A stretch of 64,000 nt of DNA. Source: JAVJUS01 sp040220455 (GTDB lineage: Bacteria; Pseudomonadota; Alphaproteobacteria; DSM-16000; Inquilinaceae). The stretch spans positions 62,001 through 126,000 of the forward strand of contig JAVJUS010000142.1 of the NCBI GenBank assembly GCA_040220455.1, read 5' to 3'. Each line of letters opens with the position of its first letter. Position 1 is the stretch's first letter. The notes beneath the pieces are model-generated. The model was not told where the DNA came from and made no database searches. It saw only the letters and a list, made by a program, of their open reading frames with translations. Positions 33,800 through 42,831 of this stretch are shown here, piece by piece. The position numbers and the translations under genes are program-made.

Positions 33800-35209
33800 A
33801 TGGCCACCGCCGATCCCGATCCCCGCCCCGCCGACACGACCTCCGCCACGCCGCCGCCGGCCACGCCGCCGGGTGGCCTGCCGGCCCGGCGCCTGGCGCT
33901 GGAGCTGCTGCGCGCCGTCCTGCACCGCCGCCGGCCGCTCGACGAGGCGATCGAGGCCGCGGGCGACACCACGCCGGAAGGCGCGACCCTGGCGCCGCGC
34001 GACCGCGCCTTCGCCCGCGCGCTCGCGGCCACCACCCTGCGCCGGCTGGGGGAGATCGACGCCCTGATCGCCGCGGTGGTCGAGCGGCCGCTGCCGCGCC
34101 GGGCCGTGGCCGCGCGCGACGTGCTGCGTCTCGGCATCGCCCAGGTGCTGATGATGGGCACGCCGCCCCACGCGGCCGTCGCCACCTCGGTCGACCTGGT
34201 CGCGGCGGTCGGGCTGGAGAGCTACAAGGGGCTGGTCAACGCGGTGCTGCGCCGGCTCCAGCGGGAGGGCGCGGACCGGCTGGCCGCGCTCGACGGGGCG
34301 GTGCTCAACACCCCGGCCTGGCTGTGGGAGTCCTGGACGCGCGCCTATGGCGAGGCGACCGCGCGGGCAATCGCCGCGGCCCATCTGGTCGACCCGCCGC
34401 TCGACCTGACGGTGCGGGGCGACCCGGCGACCTGGGCGCGCCGGCTCGAAGGCATCGTCCTGCCGACCGGCACGGTGCGCCGGGCGGCGGGCGGCCCGGT
34501 CGCCGACCTGCCCGGCTACGCCGGTGGGGAGTGGTGGGTCCAGGACGCGGCCGCCGCGCTGCCCGCCCGGCTGATGGGCGACGTCGACGGCCTGTCGGTC
34601 TGCGACCTGTGCGCCGCACCCGGCGGCAAGACCGCCCAGCTCGCCGCCGCCGGCGCGCGGGTGACGGCGGTCGACCGCTCCGCCACCCGGCTGGAGCGGC
34701 TGGAGGCCAATCTCGCCCGGCTAGGGCTGGAGGCCGAGCGGGTCGTCGCCGACGCCACGGTCTGGGAGCCCGACGCGCCGTTCGACGCCGTGCTGGTCGA
34801 CGCCCCCTGCACCGCGACCGGCACGATCCGCCGGCATCCGGACATCCCGCGGCTCAAGTCGGCCGACGACGTGGCCGCCCTCGCCGCGCTCCAGCGCCGG
34901 CTCCTGGCCCGAGCGGTCGCGCTGGTGCGCCCCGGCGGGACGATCGTGTGGTGCACCTGCTCGCTCCAGCCGCAGGAGGGCGCGGTCCATGTCGACGCCC
35001 TGCGCGACCAGGGCGCGCCGATCGAGCGCGTGCCGATCGACCCGGCGGAGGTCGGCGGCCTGGCCGAATCGGTCACCCGCCAGGGCGACGTGCGCACCCT
35101 GCCCTGCCACGCCGCCGACTGGGGGGCGCCCCCCGCCGCCGAGGGCGCGGGCGGCATTCCCGGCGGGCTCGACGGCTTCTTCATCGCCCGATTGCGGCGC
35201 ACCGCGTAA
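33800..35209 (+). CDS. rsmB: 16S rRNA (cytosine-5) methyltransferase RsmB
   Basis: Methylates a cytosine of 16S rRNA using SAM. 469 residues. N-terminal NusB-like RNA-binding domain (about 30-165, ARRLALELLRAVLHRRRPLD, AVATSVDLVAAVGLESYKGL), then the RsmF/RsmB catalytic domain: SAM motif I CDLCAAPGGKTAQLAA, motif IV DAPCTATGTIRRHPD (C337), and motif VI with the nucleophile in VWCTCSLQPQEG (C387). Both catalytic cysteines are intact. The ATG at 33800 is followed by a Pro/Thr/Ala-rich head. rpe follows after 23 bp, so an operon is likely. Confidence 0.93.
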   Translation: MATADPDPRPADTTSATPPPATPPGGLPARRLALELLRAVLHRRRPLDEAIEAAGDTTPEGATLAPRDRAFARALAATTLRRLGEIDALIAAVVERPLPRRAVAARDVLRLGIAQVLMMGTPPHAAVATSVDLVAAVGLESYKGLVNAVLRRLQREGADRLAALDGAVLNTPAWLWESWTRAYGEATARAIAAAHLVDPPLDLTVRGDPATWARRLEGIVLPTGTVRRAAGGPVADLPGYAGGEWWVQDAAAALPARLMGDVDGLSVCDLCAAPGGKTAQLAAAGARVTAVDRSATRLERLEANLARLGLEAERVVADATVWEPDAPFDAVLVDAPCTATGTIRRHPDIPRLKSADDVAALAALQRRLLARAVALVRPGGTIVWCTCSLQPQEGAVHVDALRDQGAPIERVPIDPAEVGGLAESVTRQGDVRTLPCHAADWGAPPAAEGAGGIPGGLDGFFIARLRRTA

Positions 35210-35232
35210 GCTGATAGGCAGCGATTCGAACC

Positions 35233-35898
35233 ATGCAACAACCCGTGCGCATCGCGCCCTCGATCCTCGCCGCGGACTTCGCCCGCCTGGGCGACGAGGT
35301 GCGCGCCGTCGACCAGGCGGGGGCCGACTGGATCCATGTCGACGTGATGGACAATCACTTCGTGCCCAATCTCTCGATCGGGCCGATGGTGGTGAAGGCC
35401 TTGCGCGACCACAGCGCCAAGCCGTTCGACGTCCACCTGATGATCGCGCCGGTCGATGCCATGGTCGGCCCCTTCGCCGAGGCGGGCGCGGATACCATCA
35501 CCTTCCACCCGGAAGGCGGGCCCCACCCGCATCGCACGATCCAGCTCATCAAGAGCCACGGCGCGCGGGCCGGCATCGCGCTCGACCCGGGCACGCCCGT
35601 CTCCGCCATCGCGGAGCTGGTCGCGGATATCGACCTGGTCCTGGTGATGACGGTCAACCCGGGCTTCGGCGGGCAGGCCTTCCTCGACGGCCAGCTCGAC
35701 AAGCTGGAGCGGGTGCGCCGGCTGATCGACGGCGCCGGCCGCCCGATCGACCTGGAAGTCGACGGCGGCATCAACGCGGAGACCGCGCCCCGGGTGATCG
35801 CGGCCGGCGCCGACGTGCTGGTCGCCGGCACGGCCGTCTTCGGCGGCGGGCCCGGCGGCTACCGCGACGCCGTCGCGCGGCTCAGGCCCCGGGGCTGA
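35233..35898 (+). CDS. rpe: Ribulose-phosphate 3-epimerase
   Basis: Interconverts ribulose-5-phosphate and xylulose-5-phosphate in the pentose phosphate pathway. 221 residues, standard. Seen: RIAPSILAADFARLGDEV at the start, the metal/catalytic WIHVDVMDNHFVPNLSIGP, FDVHLMIAPVDAM, VLVMTVNPGFGGQAF and EVDGGINAETAP, all hallmarks of the TIM-barrel epimerase. Ends in TGATG, sharing a base with the next start. Confidence 0.97.
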   Translation: MQQPVRIAPSILAADFARLGDEVRAVDQAGADWIHVDVMDNHFVPNLSIGPMVVKALRDHSAKPFDVHLMIAPVDAMVGPFAEAGADTITFHPEGGPHPHRTIQLIKSHGARAGIALDPGTPVSAIAELVADIDLVLVMTVNPGFGGQAFLDGQLDKLERVRRLIDGAGRPIDLEVDGGINAETAPRVIAAGADVLVAGTAVFGGGPGGYRDAVARLRPRG

Positions 35899-37613
35899 TG
35901 GCGCGGGGCTCGGCCGACCGTTCCCCGCCCCGCTCCGGCGGACGCGCCGGCCTCGGCGAGTGGCCGCGCACCCTGCGCCGGGCGGCCTGGGCCTCCCCGC
36001 TCTATTCCCTGGCGCTGGGGCGCTCCGCGCCGCGCGATCTGCGGCTGGTTCCGGCCGACCCCTGGCCCGGCGACGCCGACCGGGGCCAGGCGCTGATCGC
36101 CGGCCACTATTCCTTCGCCGGCACGACCAGCGAGGGGGAGGAGCCGCTGTGGCTGCCCCTCGGCGCGGAGCCCGAATACGTCGCCGCGCTGCACAGCTTC
36201 GAATGGCTGCGCGACCTGCGCGCGGTCGGCGGCGACGGAGCGCGGCGCCACGCCCGGCGGCTGGTCGACGCCTGGATCGCCCGGCACGACCGCTGGCACC
36301 CGCTCGCCTGGCGCGCCGACGTCCTGGGCACGCGCATCGCCACCTGGCTGGGCACCCACGACTTCTTCTGCGCCAGCGCCGACGACGCCTTCCAGGACCG
36401 CGTCTTCGCCGCGCTCGCCCGCCAGCTGCGCCATCTGATGCGCGACGCACCCGGCGAGGCGGAAGGCGTCGGCCGGATCGCCGCGCTCAAGGGACTCGCC
36501 TTCGGTCTGCTCGCGGTCCCGGGGGCCGAGCACCGGCTGCCGCGCGCGCTCGACCTGCTGGCGCGCGAGGTCGACCGCCAGATCCTGCCCGACGGCGGCC
36601 ATGTCTCGCGCGATCCGGCCGCGCTGATGACGGCGCTGCGCCACCTGGCCGAGCTGCGCACGGCCCTGCGCGCCGCCCGGGTCGACATGCCCGAGGGCCT
36701 GCAGCACGGCATCGACCGGATGGCGCCGGCCCTGCGCTTCTTCCGCCATGGCGACGGCGCGCTCGCCCTGTTCCACGGCGGCGGGGAGGGCGGCGCCCTG
36801 ATGGTCGACACCGTGCTGACCCAGGCCGACGCCCGCGGCCGGCCGCTCAAGAGCGCGCGGCATTCCGGGTTCGAGCGACTGCTCGCCGGGCGGACGCTGG
36901 TCGTCATGGATGTCGGCGTGCCGCCGCGGGGCGTGGCGGACCAGGCCCACGCCTCGCCGCTCGCCTTCGAGCTTTCCAGCGGGCGCGAGCGGATGATCGT
37001 CAATTGCGGCCCCTGGCCCGGCCCGTTCTCCGGCAAGGAGGGGGCGTCCTGGCGGTCCGCCCTGCGCGGCACGCCGGCGCATTCGACGCTCACCCTGTCG
37101 GACACCGACGCGGTGCCGATCGACGCCGGCCCTGTGCCGGCCGCCGTGCCGGGGCCCGTGCGCCCGCCGGTGATCCTGAAATCGGACCGGCGGGAGGAGG
37201 ACGGCGCGACGGCGGTCGAGGCCTGGCACGACGGCTATGTCCCGGCCTTCGGGCTGGTGCACGGCCGGCGCCTGGCGCTCGCCGCGGCCGGCGACAGCCT
37301 GACCGGGGAGGACGTGCTGACCCTGCCCGAGGACGGCCCCGGCCATCGCGGCGGCATGCGCTTCGCCGTGCGCTTTCACCTGCACCCGGCCTGCCAGGTC
37401 TCGCTGACCGGGGCGGAGGACTCCGCGCTGATCCGGCTCGCCGGCGGCACGGGCTGGTGGTTCGACGCCGAGGGCGCGCCGCTGACGGTGGAGGAAAGCC
37501 TTTATTTCGGCACCGGCGAGCGGCGGCGGACCCGCCAGCTCGTCATCTCCGGCGTGACCGACCCGGAGGGCCTGCACCTGACCTGGCGCCTGCGCCGCGA
37601 CCGCCGAGAATGA
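35898..37613 (+). CDS. Heparinase II/III-like protein
   Basis: 571 residues. N-terminal helical (alpha/alpha toroid-like) half, then a C-terminal beta-rich half: SARHSGFERLLAGRTLVVMD near residue 318, PLAFELSSGRERMIVNCGPW, HDGYVPAFGLVHGRRL and GWWFDAEGAPLTVEESLYFG. This matches the alphaproteobacterial heparinase II/III family routinely found in an rsmB-rpe-heparinase-purH order. Family members are polysaccharide lyases, but this housekeeping-linked branch has no proven substrate; an envelope or storage glycan is a guess. The start is fixed by the one-base overlap with rpe. No signal peptide is evident. Confidence 0.85.
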   Translation: MARGSADRSPPRSGGRAGLGEWPRTLRRAAWASPLYSLALGRSAPRDLRLVPADPWPGDADRGQALIAGHYSFAGTTSEGEEPLWLPLGAEPEYVAALHSFEWLRDLRAVGGDGARRHARRLVDAWIARHDRWHPLAWRADVLGTRIATWLGTHDFFCASADDAFQDRVFAALARQLRHLMRDAPGEAEGVGRIAALKGLAFGLLAVPGAEHRLPRALDLLAREVDRQILPDGGHVSRDPAALMTALRHLAELRTALRAARVDMPEGLQHGIDRMAPALRFFRHGDGALALFHGGGEGGALMVDTVLTQADARGRPLKSARHSGFERLLAGRTLVVMDVGVPPRGVADQAHASPLAFELSSGRERMIVNCGPWPGPFSGKEGASWRSALRGTPAHSTLTLSDTDAVPIDAGPVPAAVPGPVRPPVILKSDRREEDGATAVEAWHDGYVPAFGLVHGRRLALAAAGDSLTGEDVLTLPEDGPGHRGGMRFAVRFHLHPACQVSLTGAEDSALIRLAGGTGWWFDAEGAPLTVEESLYFGTGERRRTRQLVISGVTDPEGLHLTWRLRRDRRE

Positions 37614-37662
37614 GCGCGGCGGCGGGACCTCCGCCATTCGACAGCCGGCGGGGCGCGCGCTG

Positions 37663-37700
37663 GAGCATCCTGCGCCCGGATGGGCGCAGATAAGATGCTC
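37663..37700. other. Nested hairpin between the heparinase gene and purH
   Basis: Outer stem GAGCATC (37663-37669) with GATGCTC (37694-37700); inner stem TGCGCCC (37671-37677) with GGGCGCA (37682-37688); loop of four bases. It lies 50 bp after the heparinase-like stop. TCTAGG follows and there is no T run. It could end the upstream transcript or sit in the purH leader. Confidence 0.6.
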
Positions 37701-37714
37701 TAGGTTGTTGAAGA

Positions 37715-37762
37715 TAGGGCAAATTCCGAACTGATGATTCAATCAGTTCGGAATTTGCCCTA
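37715..37762. other. 21-bp perfect inverted repeat upstream of purH
   Basis: The left arm TAGGGCAAATTCCGAACTGA(T) at 37715-37735 is an exact reverse complement of 37742-37762, with a 6-base loop GATTCA. It is much less GC-rich than the surroundings and ends 67 bp before the purH ATG. Length and perfection exceed a normal terminator; an operator, attenuator or remnant of a mobile palindrome are all possible. Confidence 0.85.
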
Positions 37763-37829
37763 GAAAGGGCGCCCGCCGCCCGCCGCCTGCCCCGATCCCC
37801 CGGGGCGTCTCTTCGAGAGGACAACCACC

Positions 37830-39464
37830 ATGGCCTCCCACCGCGACGCCGACAGCGAGCCCGAGTCCGGCCCCGACGGCGCGCCCGATCGGCCGGTCGG
37901 CATCCGCCGCGCGCTGATCTCGGTCTCCGACAAGACCGGTGTGACGGACTTCGCCAAGTTCCTGGCCGACCGGCATGTGGAGATCCTGTCGACCGGCGGC
38001 TCGGCCCGGGCGCTGGAGGAGGCGGGGATCCCGGTCAAGGAGGTCTCGCAGCACACCGGCTTTCCGGAGATCATGGACGGCCGGGTCAAGACCCTGCACC
38101 CGCGCATCCATGGCGGCCTGCTCGCCCGGCGCGACGTGGAGGAGGACCTGGACCAGATGACCGACTACGGCATCGCGCCGATCGACCTGCTGGTGGTCAA
38201 TCTCTACCCCTTCGAGGAGACGGTGGCGGCCGGCGCCGACGACGCCACGGCGGTCGAGCGCATCGACATCGGCGGCCCGGCGATGATCCGGGCGGCGGCC
38301 AAGAACCACGCCTTCGTCACCGTGGTCACGGATCCCGGCGACTACGACACGGTGATGGACGAGATGACGGCGCTCGACGGCGCGACCGGCTTTTCCCTGC
38401 GCGAGCGGCTGGCGGCGGCCGCCTTCGCGCGGACGGCCGCCTATGACGCGGCGATCGCCGAATGGTTCGCGGAAGACCTGGACGACCTGCTGCCGCCGCG
38501 CCTCGGGCTGGCGGGCAAGCGCACGCTGGCGCTGCGCTACGGCGAGAATCCGCACCAGGCGGCGGCGCTCTACCGCACGGCGGAGGACCGGCCGGGCGTC
38601 GCCTCGGCCACGCAGCGCCAGGGCAAGGCGCTCAGCTACAACAACATCAACGACACCGACGCCGCCTTCGAGGCGGTCGTCGAGTTCGACGAGCCGGCGA
38701 TCGTCATCGTCAAGCACGCCAATCCCTGCGGCGTCGCCGTCGCCGACAGCCTGTCGGAAGCCTGGGCGCGGGCGCTCGCCTGCGACCCGGTCAGCGCCTT
38801 CGGGGGCATCGTCGCGGCGAACCGCCCGCTCGACGTGGTCACGGCCGAGGCGATCGCGGAGATCTTCTGCGAGGTCGTCATTGCCCCGTCGATCGACGCC
38901 GGCGCGGAAGAAGTGCTGGCGGCGAAGAAGAACCTGCGCGTGCTGACCACCGATCGCCTGCCCGACGCACAGGAGGAGGGGCTGGTCCTGCGCAGCGTCG
39001 CCGGCGGCCTGCTGGCCCAGAGCCGGGACACCGGCCGCGTCGAGGCCGAGGACCTGAAGGTCGTCACGAAGCGCGCGCCGACCCCGGCCGAGCTCGCCGA
39101 CCTGCTCTTCGCCTTCCGGGTCGCCAAGCACGTCAAGTCCAACGCCATCGTCTACGCCCGGGACGGCGCGACGGTCGGCATCGGCGCCGGGCAGATGAGC
39201 CGGGTCGACTCCGCCCGCATCGCCGCGCGCAAGGCCGCCGATGCCGCCGAGGCGGCGGGCGCGACGGAGCCCGCGACCATCGGCTCCGTCGTCGCCTCGG
39301 ACGCCTTCTTCCCCTTCGCCGATGGCCTGCTGACCGCGATCGAGGCGGGCGCCACGGCGGTCATCCAGCCCGGCGGCTCGGTCCGCGACGAGGAGGTCAT
39401 CGCCGCCGCGGACAAGGCCGGCATCGCCATGGTCTTCACCGGGACGAGGCACTTCCGGCATTAG
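37830..39464 (+). CDS. purH: Bifunctional AICAR transformylase / IMP cyclohydrolase
   Basis: Last two steps of IMP synthesis. 544 residues. The N-terminal cyclohydrolase domain has RRALISVSDKTGVTDFAKFL, LSTGGSARALEEAGIPV and GFPEIMDGRVKTLHPRIHGG. The C-terminal transformylase has RYGENPHQAAALYR, ALSYNNINDTDAA, the catalytic KHANPCGVAVAD, and a final FFPFADGLLTAIEAGATAVI. The ATG at 37830 precedes a short acidic/proline lead (about 25 residues) ahead of the conserved start. It follows the two palindromes at 37663 and 37715. Confidence 0.97.
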   Translation: MASHRDADSEPESGPDGAPDRPVGIRRALISVSDKTGVTDFAKFLADRHVEILSTGGSARALEEAGIPVKEVSQHTGFPEIMDGRVKTLHPRIHGGLLARRDVEEDLDQMTDYGIAPIDLLVVNLYPFEETVAAGADDATAVERIDIGGPAMIRAAAKNHAFVTVVTDPGDYDTVMDEMTALDGATGFSLRERLAAAAFARTAAYDAAIAEWFAEDLDDLLPPRLGLAGKRTLALRYGENPHQAAALYRTAEDRPGVASATQRQGKALSYNNINDTDAAFEAVVEFDEPAIVIVKHANPCGVAVADSLSEAWARALACDPVSAFGGIVAANRPLDVVTAEAIAEIFCEVVIAPSIDAGAEEVLAAKKNLRVLTTDRLPDAQEEGLVLRSVAGGLLAQSRDTGRVEAEDLKVVTKRAPTPAELADLLFAFRVAKHVKSNAIVYARDGATVGIGAGQMSRVDSARIAARKAADAAEAAGATEPATIGSVVASDAFFPFADGLLTAIEAGATAVIQPGGSVRDEEVIAAADKAGIAMVFTGTRHFRH

Positions 39465-39508
39465 GGCGGGCGATCCGTTCGTCGCAACCACGATGGGGGC
39501 GGTGCAAT

Positions 39509-39598
39509 GTAGGTCGGCTGAGCGAAGCGAACCCGACGGACACGGTCGCGCCGGATGTCCGAGATGTTGTCGGGCTCGCTGGCGCTCGACCGACCTAC
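39509..39598. repeat. GTAGGTCGG palindromic element, full copy
   Basis: The left arm GTAGGTCGGCTGAGCGAAGC continuing to CCCGACGG (39509-39539) pairs with the right arm TGTCGGGCTCGCTGGCGCTC ending ACCGACCTAC (39568-39598). It stands directly before a second, slightly diverged copy, between the convergent purH and acyl-CoA synthetase genes. Confidence 0.85.
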
Positions 39599-39611
39599 AG
39601 GATCGCGCGGT

Positions 39612-39697
39612 GTAGGTCGGCTGAGCGAAGCGAACCCGACGGAGGCGCCCGCTCCGGCGTCGGGAATGTCGAGCTCGCTGCGCTCGGCCCACCTGCG
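39612..39697. repeat. GTAGGTCGG palindromic element, second copy
   Basis: Same left arm as the preceding copy (GTAGGTCGGCTGAGCGAAGC). The right arm is decayed (GAGCTCGCTGCGCTCGGCCC, then ACCTGC). It ends 14 bp before the stop of the next minus-strand gene, so the tandem pair fills the whole convergent gap. Confidence 0.8.
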
Positions 39698-39710
39698 GCC
39701 CGCGCCACCG

Positions 39711-42443
39711 CTACCCCGCCACCTCGGCCGGGACCCGATCCATGGCGATGGAGACGCGGACCAGGCTGGCGTCGTCCGGGTCGGGTTCGCGGCGGAAGCC
39801 GAGATCGGCGCACAGCCCCAGCATGCCGGTGTTCTCGCGCAGCACCTCGCCGAAGATCTCGCCAACGCCCCGATCCTTGGCGTAGGCCAGGATCTCGCGC
39901 ATCAGCAGGTTGCCGAGCCCCTGGCCCTTCATGTCGGAGCGGACCATGACGCCGTATTCCGCGCGCTCGTTGTCCGGGTCGGCGGCGATGCGCACGACGC
40001 CGTAGATCGCCCGGGCGTCGGCGGCGGCGCCGGGGCCGGGGCCGTCGTCCGGGCCCTCGGCGACCAGCGCCATCTCCCGGTCGTAGTCGATCTGGGTCAG
40101 CCGCGCCGCGGCGGCGTGGGTGAGCTGGCGCATCGGCGTGAAGAAGCGCAGACGGATATCCTCCGGCGAGGAGCGCGCGATCATCGCCTGCAGCATCGGC
40201 TCGTCCGCCGGGCGGATCGGGCGCAGCCGGAAACGCCGGCCGTCGCGCAGGCCGACCTCCTTCTCCAGCGCCTTGGGATAGGGCCGGATAGCGAGCCGCT
40301 GGCGCGGCGCGGCGCCTGGCCGGCGCACGCGCAGCCGGGCGTCGAGCGCCAGCACGCCGGTATGGTCGGCGAGCAGCGGGTTGACGTCGAGCTCCGCCAG
40401 CTCCGGCAGATCCGAGACCATCTGGCTGATCCGCACCAGCGTCAGCGCCAGCGCGTCGAGATCCGCCGCCGGCCGGTCGCGATAGCCCTGGAGCAGGCGC
40501 CAGACCCGGGTGCGCGCCATGGTGTCGCGCGCCAGCAGCGGGTCGAGCGGCGGCAGGGCGATGGCCGAGTCGCGCACGACCTCGACCTCCGTGCCGCCCT
40601 GGCCGAACAGGATCGTCGGGCCGAAGAGGCTGTCCTCCGACACGCCCAGGATCAGCTCGTGGGCGCCCGGCATGCCGGCCATGCGCTGGACCGTGAAGCC
40701 GTCGATCCGCGCCTCGGGCAGCGCTTCGCCGATGGTCTCCAGCATGCGCGCGGCGGCGTTGCGCACCGCGTCCTCGCCGACGAGCTCGAGGCGCACGCCG
40801 CCCCGATCGGACTTGTGCGTGATGTCCGGCGACAGGATCTTCAGCGCCACCGGTGCGTCGATCCGCGCGGCCGCCGCGCCCGCCTCCTCCGGCGTCGCCA
40901 CGCTCACCGTCTCCACCACCGGGATGCCGAAGGCGGCGAGCACGGCCTTCGACTCCGGCTCGGTCAGGATGTCCCGGCCGTCCTCCAGCGCCCCCTTGAT
41001 GACCGACCGGGCGGCGTCGAGATCGGCGTCCACCTCCTCGGCCACGTCGGGCGGCGTGCGCATCAGCAGGTCCTGGTTGGTGCGGTAGTGGACCAGATGC
41101 ATGAAGGCGCGGGTCGCCTGGCCCGGCGTCTCGTAGGTCGGCAGCCGGCGCTCGGCGAACAGGCGCCGGGCCTCCGCCGCCGCGCCCTCGCCCAGCCAGC
41201 TCGTCAGCACCGGCACGCGCCGGCGCTCGGCGGCGAGCGTGTCGACCACGGCGCGCGCGGCCTCGACGCTGTCGGCGACGGCGGTCGGGCAGTTCATCAC
41301 AAGGATCGCGTCGAGCCTCCGGTCGGCCAGCAGCGCCTCCAGCGCGGCGCGGTAGCGCGTGCCCGGCGCGTCGCCGATGATGTCGACCGGATTGCCGTGC
41401 GACCAGGTCGCCGGCAGCGCCTCGCCCAGCCGGTCCATCGTCGCCTCGGAAAGCTCGGCGAGCCGCCCGCCGCCGGCGACCAGCGAATCGGTCGCCAGCA
41501 CGCCGATGCCGCCGCCATTGGTCAGGATGCCCAGCCGGTCGCCCGCGACCTTGAGGCCGCTGGCCAGCGTCTCCGTGGCGTCGAACAGCTCGCCCAGATC
41601 GCCGACGCGCAGCATGCCGGCGCGCCGGAAGGCGGCGTCGTAGACCGCGTCGGAGCCGGCGAGCGCGCCGGTGTGCGAGGCCGCAGCCTTGGCCGCCTCC
41701 TCGCTGCGGCCGGACTTGATGACGATCACCGGCTTGGACCGCGCCGCCGCCCGGGCCGCGGACATGAACTTCCGCGCATGGGTGACGTTCTCGACATAGA
41801 GCAGGATCGAGCGCGTCTGCGGGTCGGAGGCCAGGTAGTCGAGCATGTCCCCGAAGTCGACATCGGCCATGTCGCCCAGGGAGACGACATGGCTGAAGCC
41901 GATGCCTCGATACGTCGCCCAGTCGACGATCGAGGTGGCGATGGCGCCCGACTGGGTAACGAAGGCGATGTCGCCGGCCCGCGGCGCGACATGCACGAAG
42001 CTGGCATTGACCCGGGCGTGGGGCGCCATGACGCCGACGCAGTTCGGGCCGACCACGCGCAGCAGATGGGGCCGGGCGGCGTCGAGCATCCGCTGGCGCA
42101 GGGCGGCCCCCTCGGCATCCCCGCCCTCGCCGAAGCCGGCGGTGATGACGACGGCCGCGCGCGTGCCCCGCCGGCCCAGGCTGTCGACGATCTCCGGCAC
42201 CGTCGCCGGCGGGGTGCAGATCACCGCCAGGTCGGGCGCCATCGGCAGTGCCTCGACCGAGTTGTAGGCGAGCGTCGATTCGATCGCCGTCTCGCGCGGG
42301 TTGACCGCCATGACTGGCCCGTCGAAATCGGCCGAGAACAGGTTGCGCGAGAGCACCTTGCCGACCGACTGGGGCCGCTTGGACGCGCCGATCACGGCGA
42401 TCGAGCGCGGCCTGAACAGGTATTCCAGATTGCGCACGGTCAT
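39711..42443 (-). CDS. ADP-forming acyl-CoA synthetase fused to GNAT acetyltransferase (Pat-like)
   Basis: 910 residues. In order: CoA-binding domain (MTVRNLEYLFRPRSIAVIGA, VGPNCVGVMAPHARVNASFV), succinyl-CoA ligase-like domain with HTGALAGSDAVYDAAFRRAG, an ATP-grasp region (about 480-690, PVALKILSPDITHKSDRGGV and ELILGVSEDSLFGPTILFGQ), and a C-terminal GNAT domain (RRFRLRPIRPADEPMLQAMI, MVRSDMKGQGLGNLLMREIL). The same layout is found in Pat/YfiQ protein lysine acetyltransferases, in which the synthetase part is often inactive and regulatory. H-T-G in HTGALAG is the site of the phosphohistidine in active enzymes and appears intact. Role inferred: acetylation control of acyl-CoA metabolism. 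Confidence 0.9.
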   Translation of the reverse strand: MTVRNLEYLFRPRSIAVIGASKRPQSVGKVLSRNLFSADFDGPVMAVNPRETAIESTLAYNSVEALPMAPDLAVICTPPATVPEIVDSLGRRGTRAAVVITAGFGEGGDAEGAALRQRMLDAARPHLLRVVGPNCVGVMAPHARVNASFVHVAPRAGDIAFVTQSGAIATSIVDWATYRGIGFSHVVSLGDMADVDFGDMLDYLASDPQTRSILLYVENVTHARKFMSAARAAARSKPVIVIKSGRSEEAAKAAASHTGALAGSDAVYDAAFRRAGMLRVGDLGELFDATETLASGLKVAGDRLGILTNGGGIGVLATDSLVAGGGRLAELSEATMDRLGEALPATWSHGNPVDIIGDAPGTRYRAALEALLADRRLDAILVMNCPTAVADSVEAARAVVDTLAAERRRVPVLTSWLGEGAAAEARRLFAERRLPTYETPGQATRAFMHLVHYRTNQDLLMRTPPDVAEEVDADLDAARSVIKGALEDGRDILTEPESKAVLAAFGIPVVETVSVATPEEAGAAAARIDAPVALKILSPDITHKSDRGGVRLELVGEDAVRNAAARMLETIGEALPEARIDGFTVQRMAGMPGAHELILGVSEDSLFGPTILFGQGGTEVEVVRDSAIALPPLDPLLARDTMARTRVWRLLQGYRDRPAADLDALALTLVRISQMVSDLPELAELDVNPLLADHTGVLALDARLRVRRPGAAPRQRLAIRPYPKALEKEVGLRDGRRFRLRPIRPADEPMLQAMIARSSPEDIRLRFFTPMRQLTHAAAARLTQIDYDREMALVAEGPDDGPGPGAAADARAIYGVVRIAADPDNERAEYGVMVRSDMKGQGLGNLLMREILAYAKDRGVGEIFGEVLRENTGMLGLCADLGFRREPDPDDASLVRVSIAMDRVPAEVAG

Positions 42444-42676
42444 GGGCGGGGGCCTTTCCCGGCGGGCGGGGCGCGGAGCGCGGATCGGGCGGCGGCGCGG
42501 CACCGAGCATCCGTGCGTAAGGTCGATTGTGCAGTGCGATAGATCAAGAGCGGCGTCGGCGGCCGACCGGGCCACGGTCCCGAAGCTCGATCCCTTAGGT
42601 CGCCCACCGCGCAGAGGCAGGCGTCAATGTCGCTTTCGGCGAGAAGCCTTCCGGCACGGCCGGCACCACCCGCGTT
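42444..42676. other. Intergenic stretch upstream of the acyl-CoA synthetase/GNAT gene
   Basis: Promoter side of the minus-strand synthetase gene. A decayed fragment of the GTAGGTCGG family (TTAGGTCGCCCACCGCGC) lies at 42595-42612 and resembles 60352. No ORF of note; the 128-bp element follows at 42677. Confidence 0.5.
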
Positions 42677-42804
42677 CCCTCTCCCCGCGGGAGAGGGTCA
42701 GGGTGAGGGGGTTCGGGCGCCGGGGCAGGATCCTGACGTCCGCACCCCCTCACCCTCCCACGGCCAGACGGCCGCGGGCCCCTCCCTCTCCCGCCGGGAG
42801 AGGG
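42677..42804. repeat. 128-bp CCCTCTCCC-bounded palindromic element, copy 2
   Basis: Ends CCCTCTCCCCGCGGGAGAGG (42677-42696) and CCCTCTCCCGCCGGGAGAGG (42784-42803), with internal TCAGGGTGAGGGGG and CCCCCTCACCCTCCCACGG. Length is the same as copies at 24496 and 47129 and orientation matches the latter. It ends 28 bp before the hisN stop. Confidence 0.88.
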
Positions 42805-42831
42805 AAAATTTCCACGATCCGTGAGCCGGTC

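Noticed and set aside
39555..42542. Long plus-strand frame (~995 codons) antisense to the acyl-CoA synthetase/GNAT gene
   Set aside because: The minus strand reads all four recognisable domains; the other frame is a shadow.
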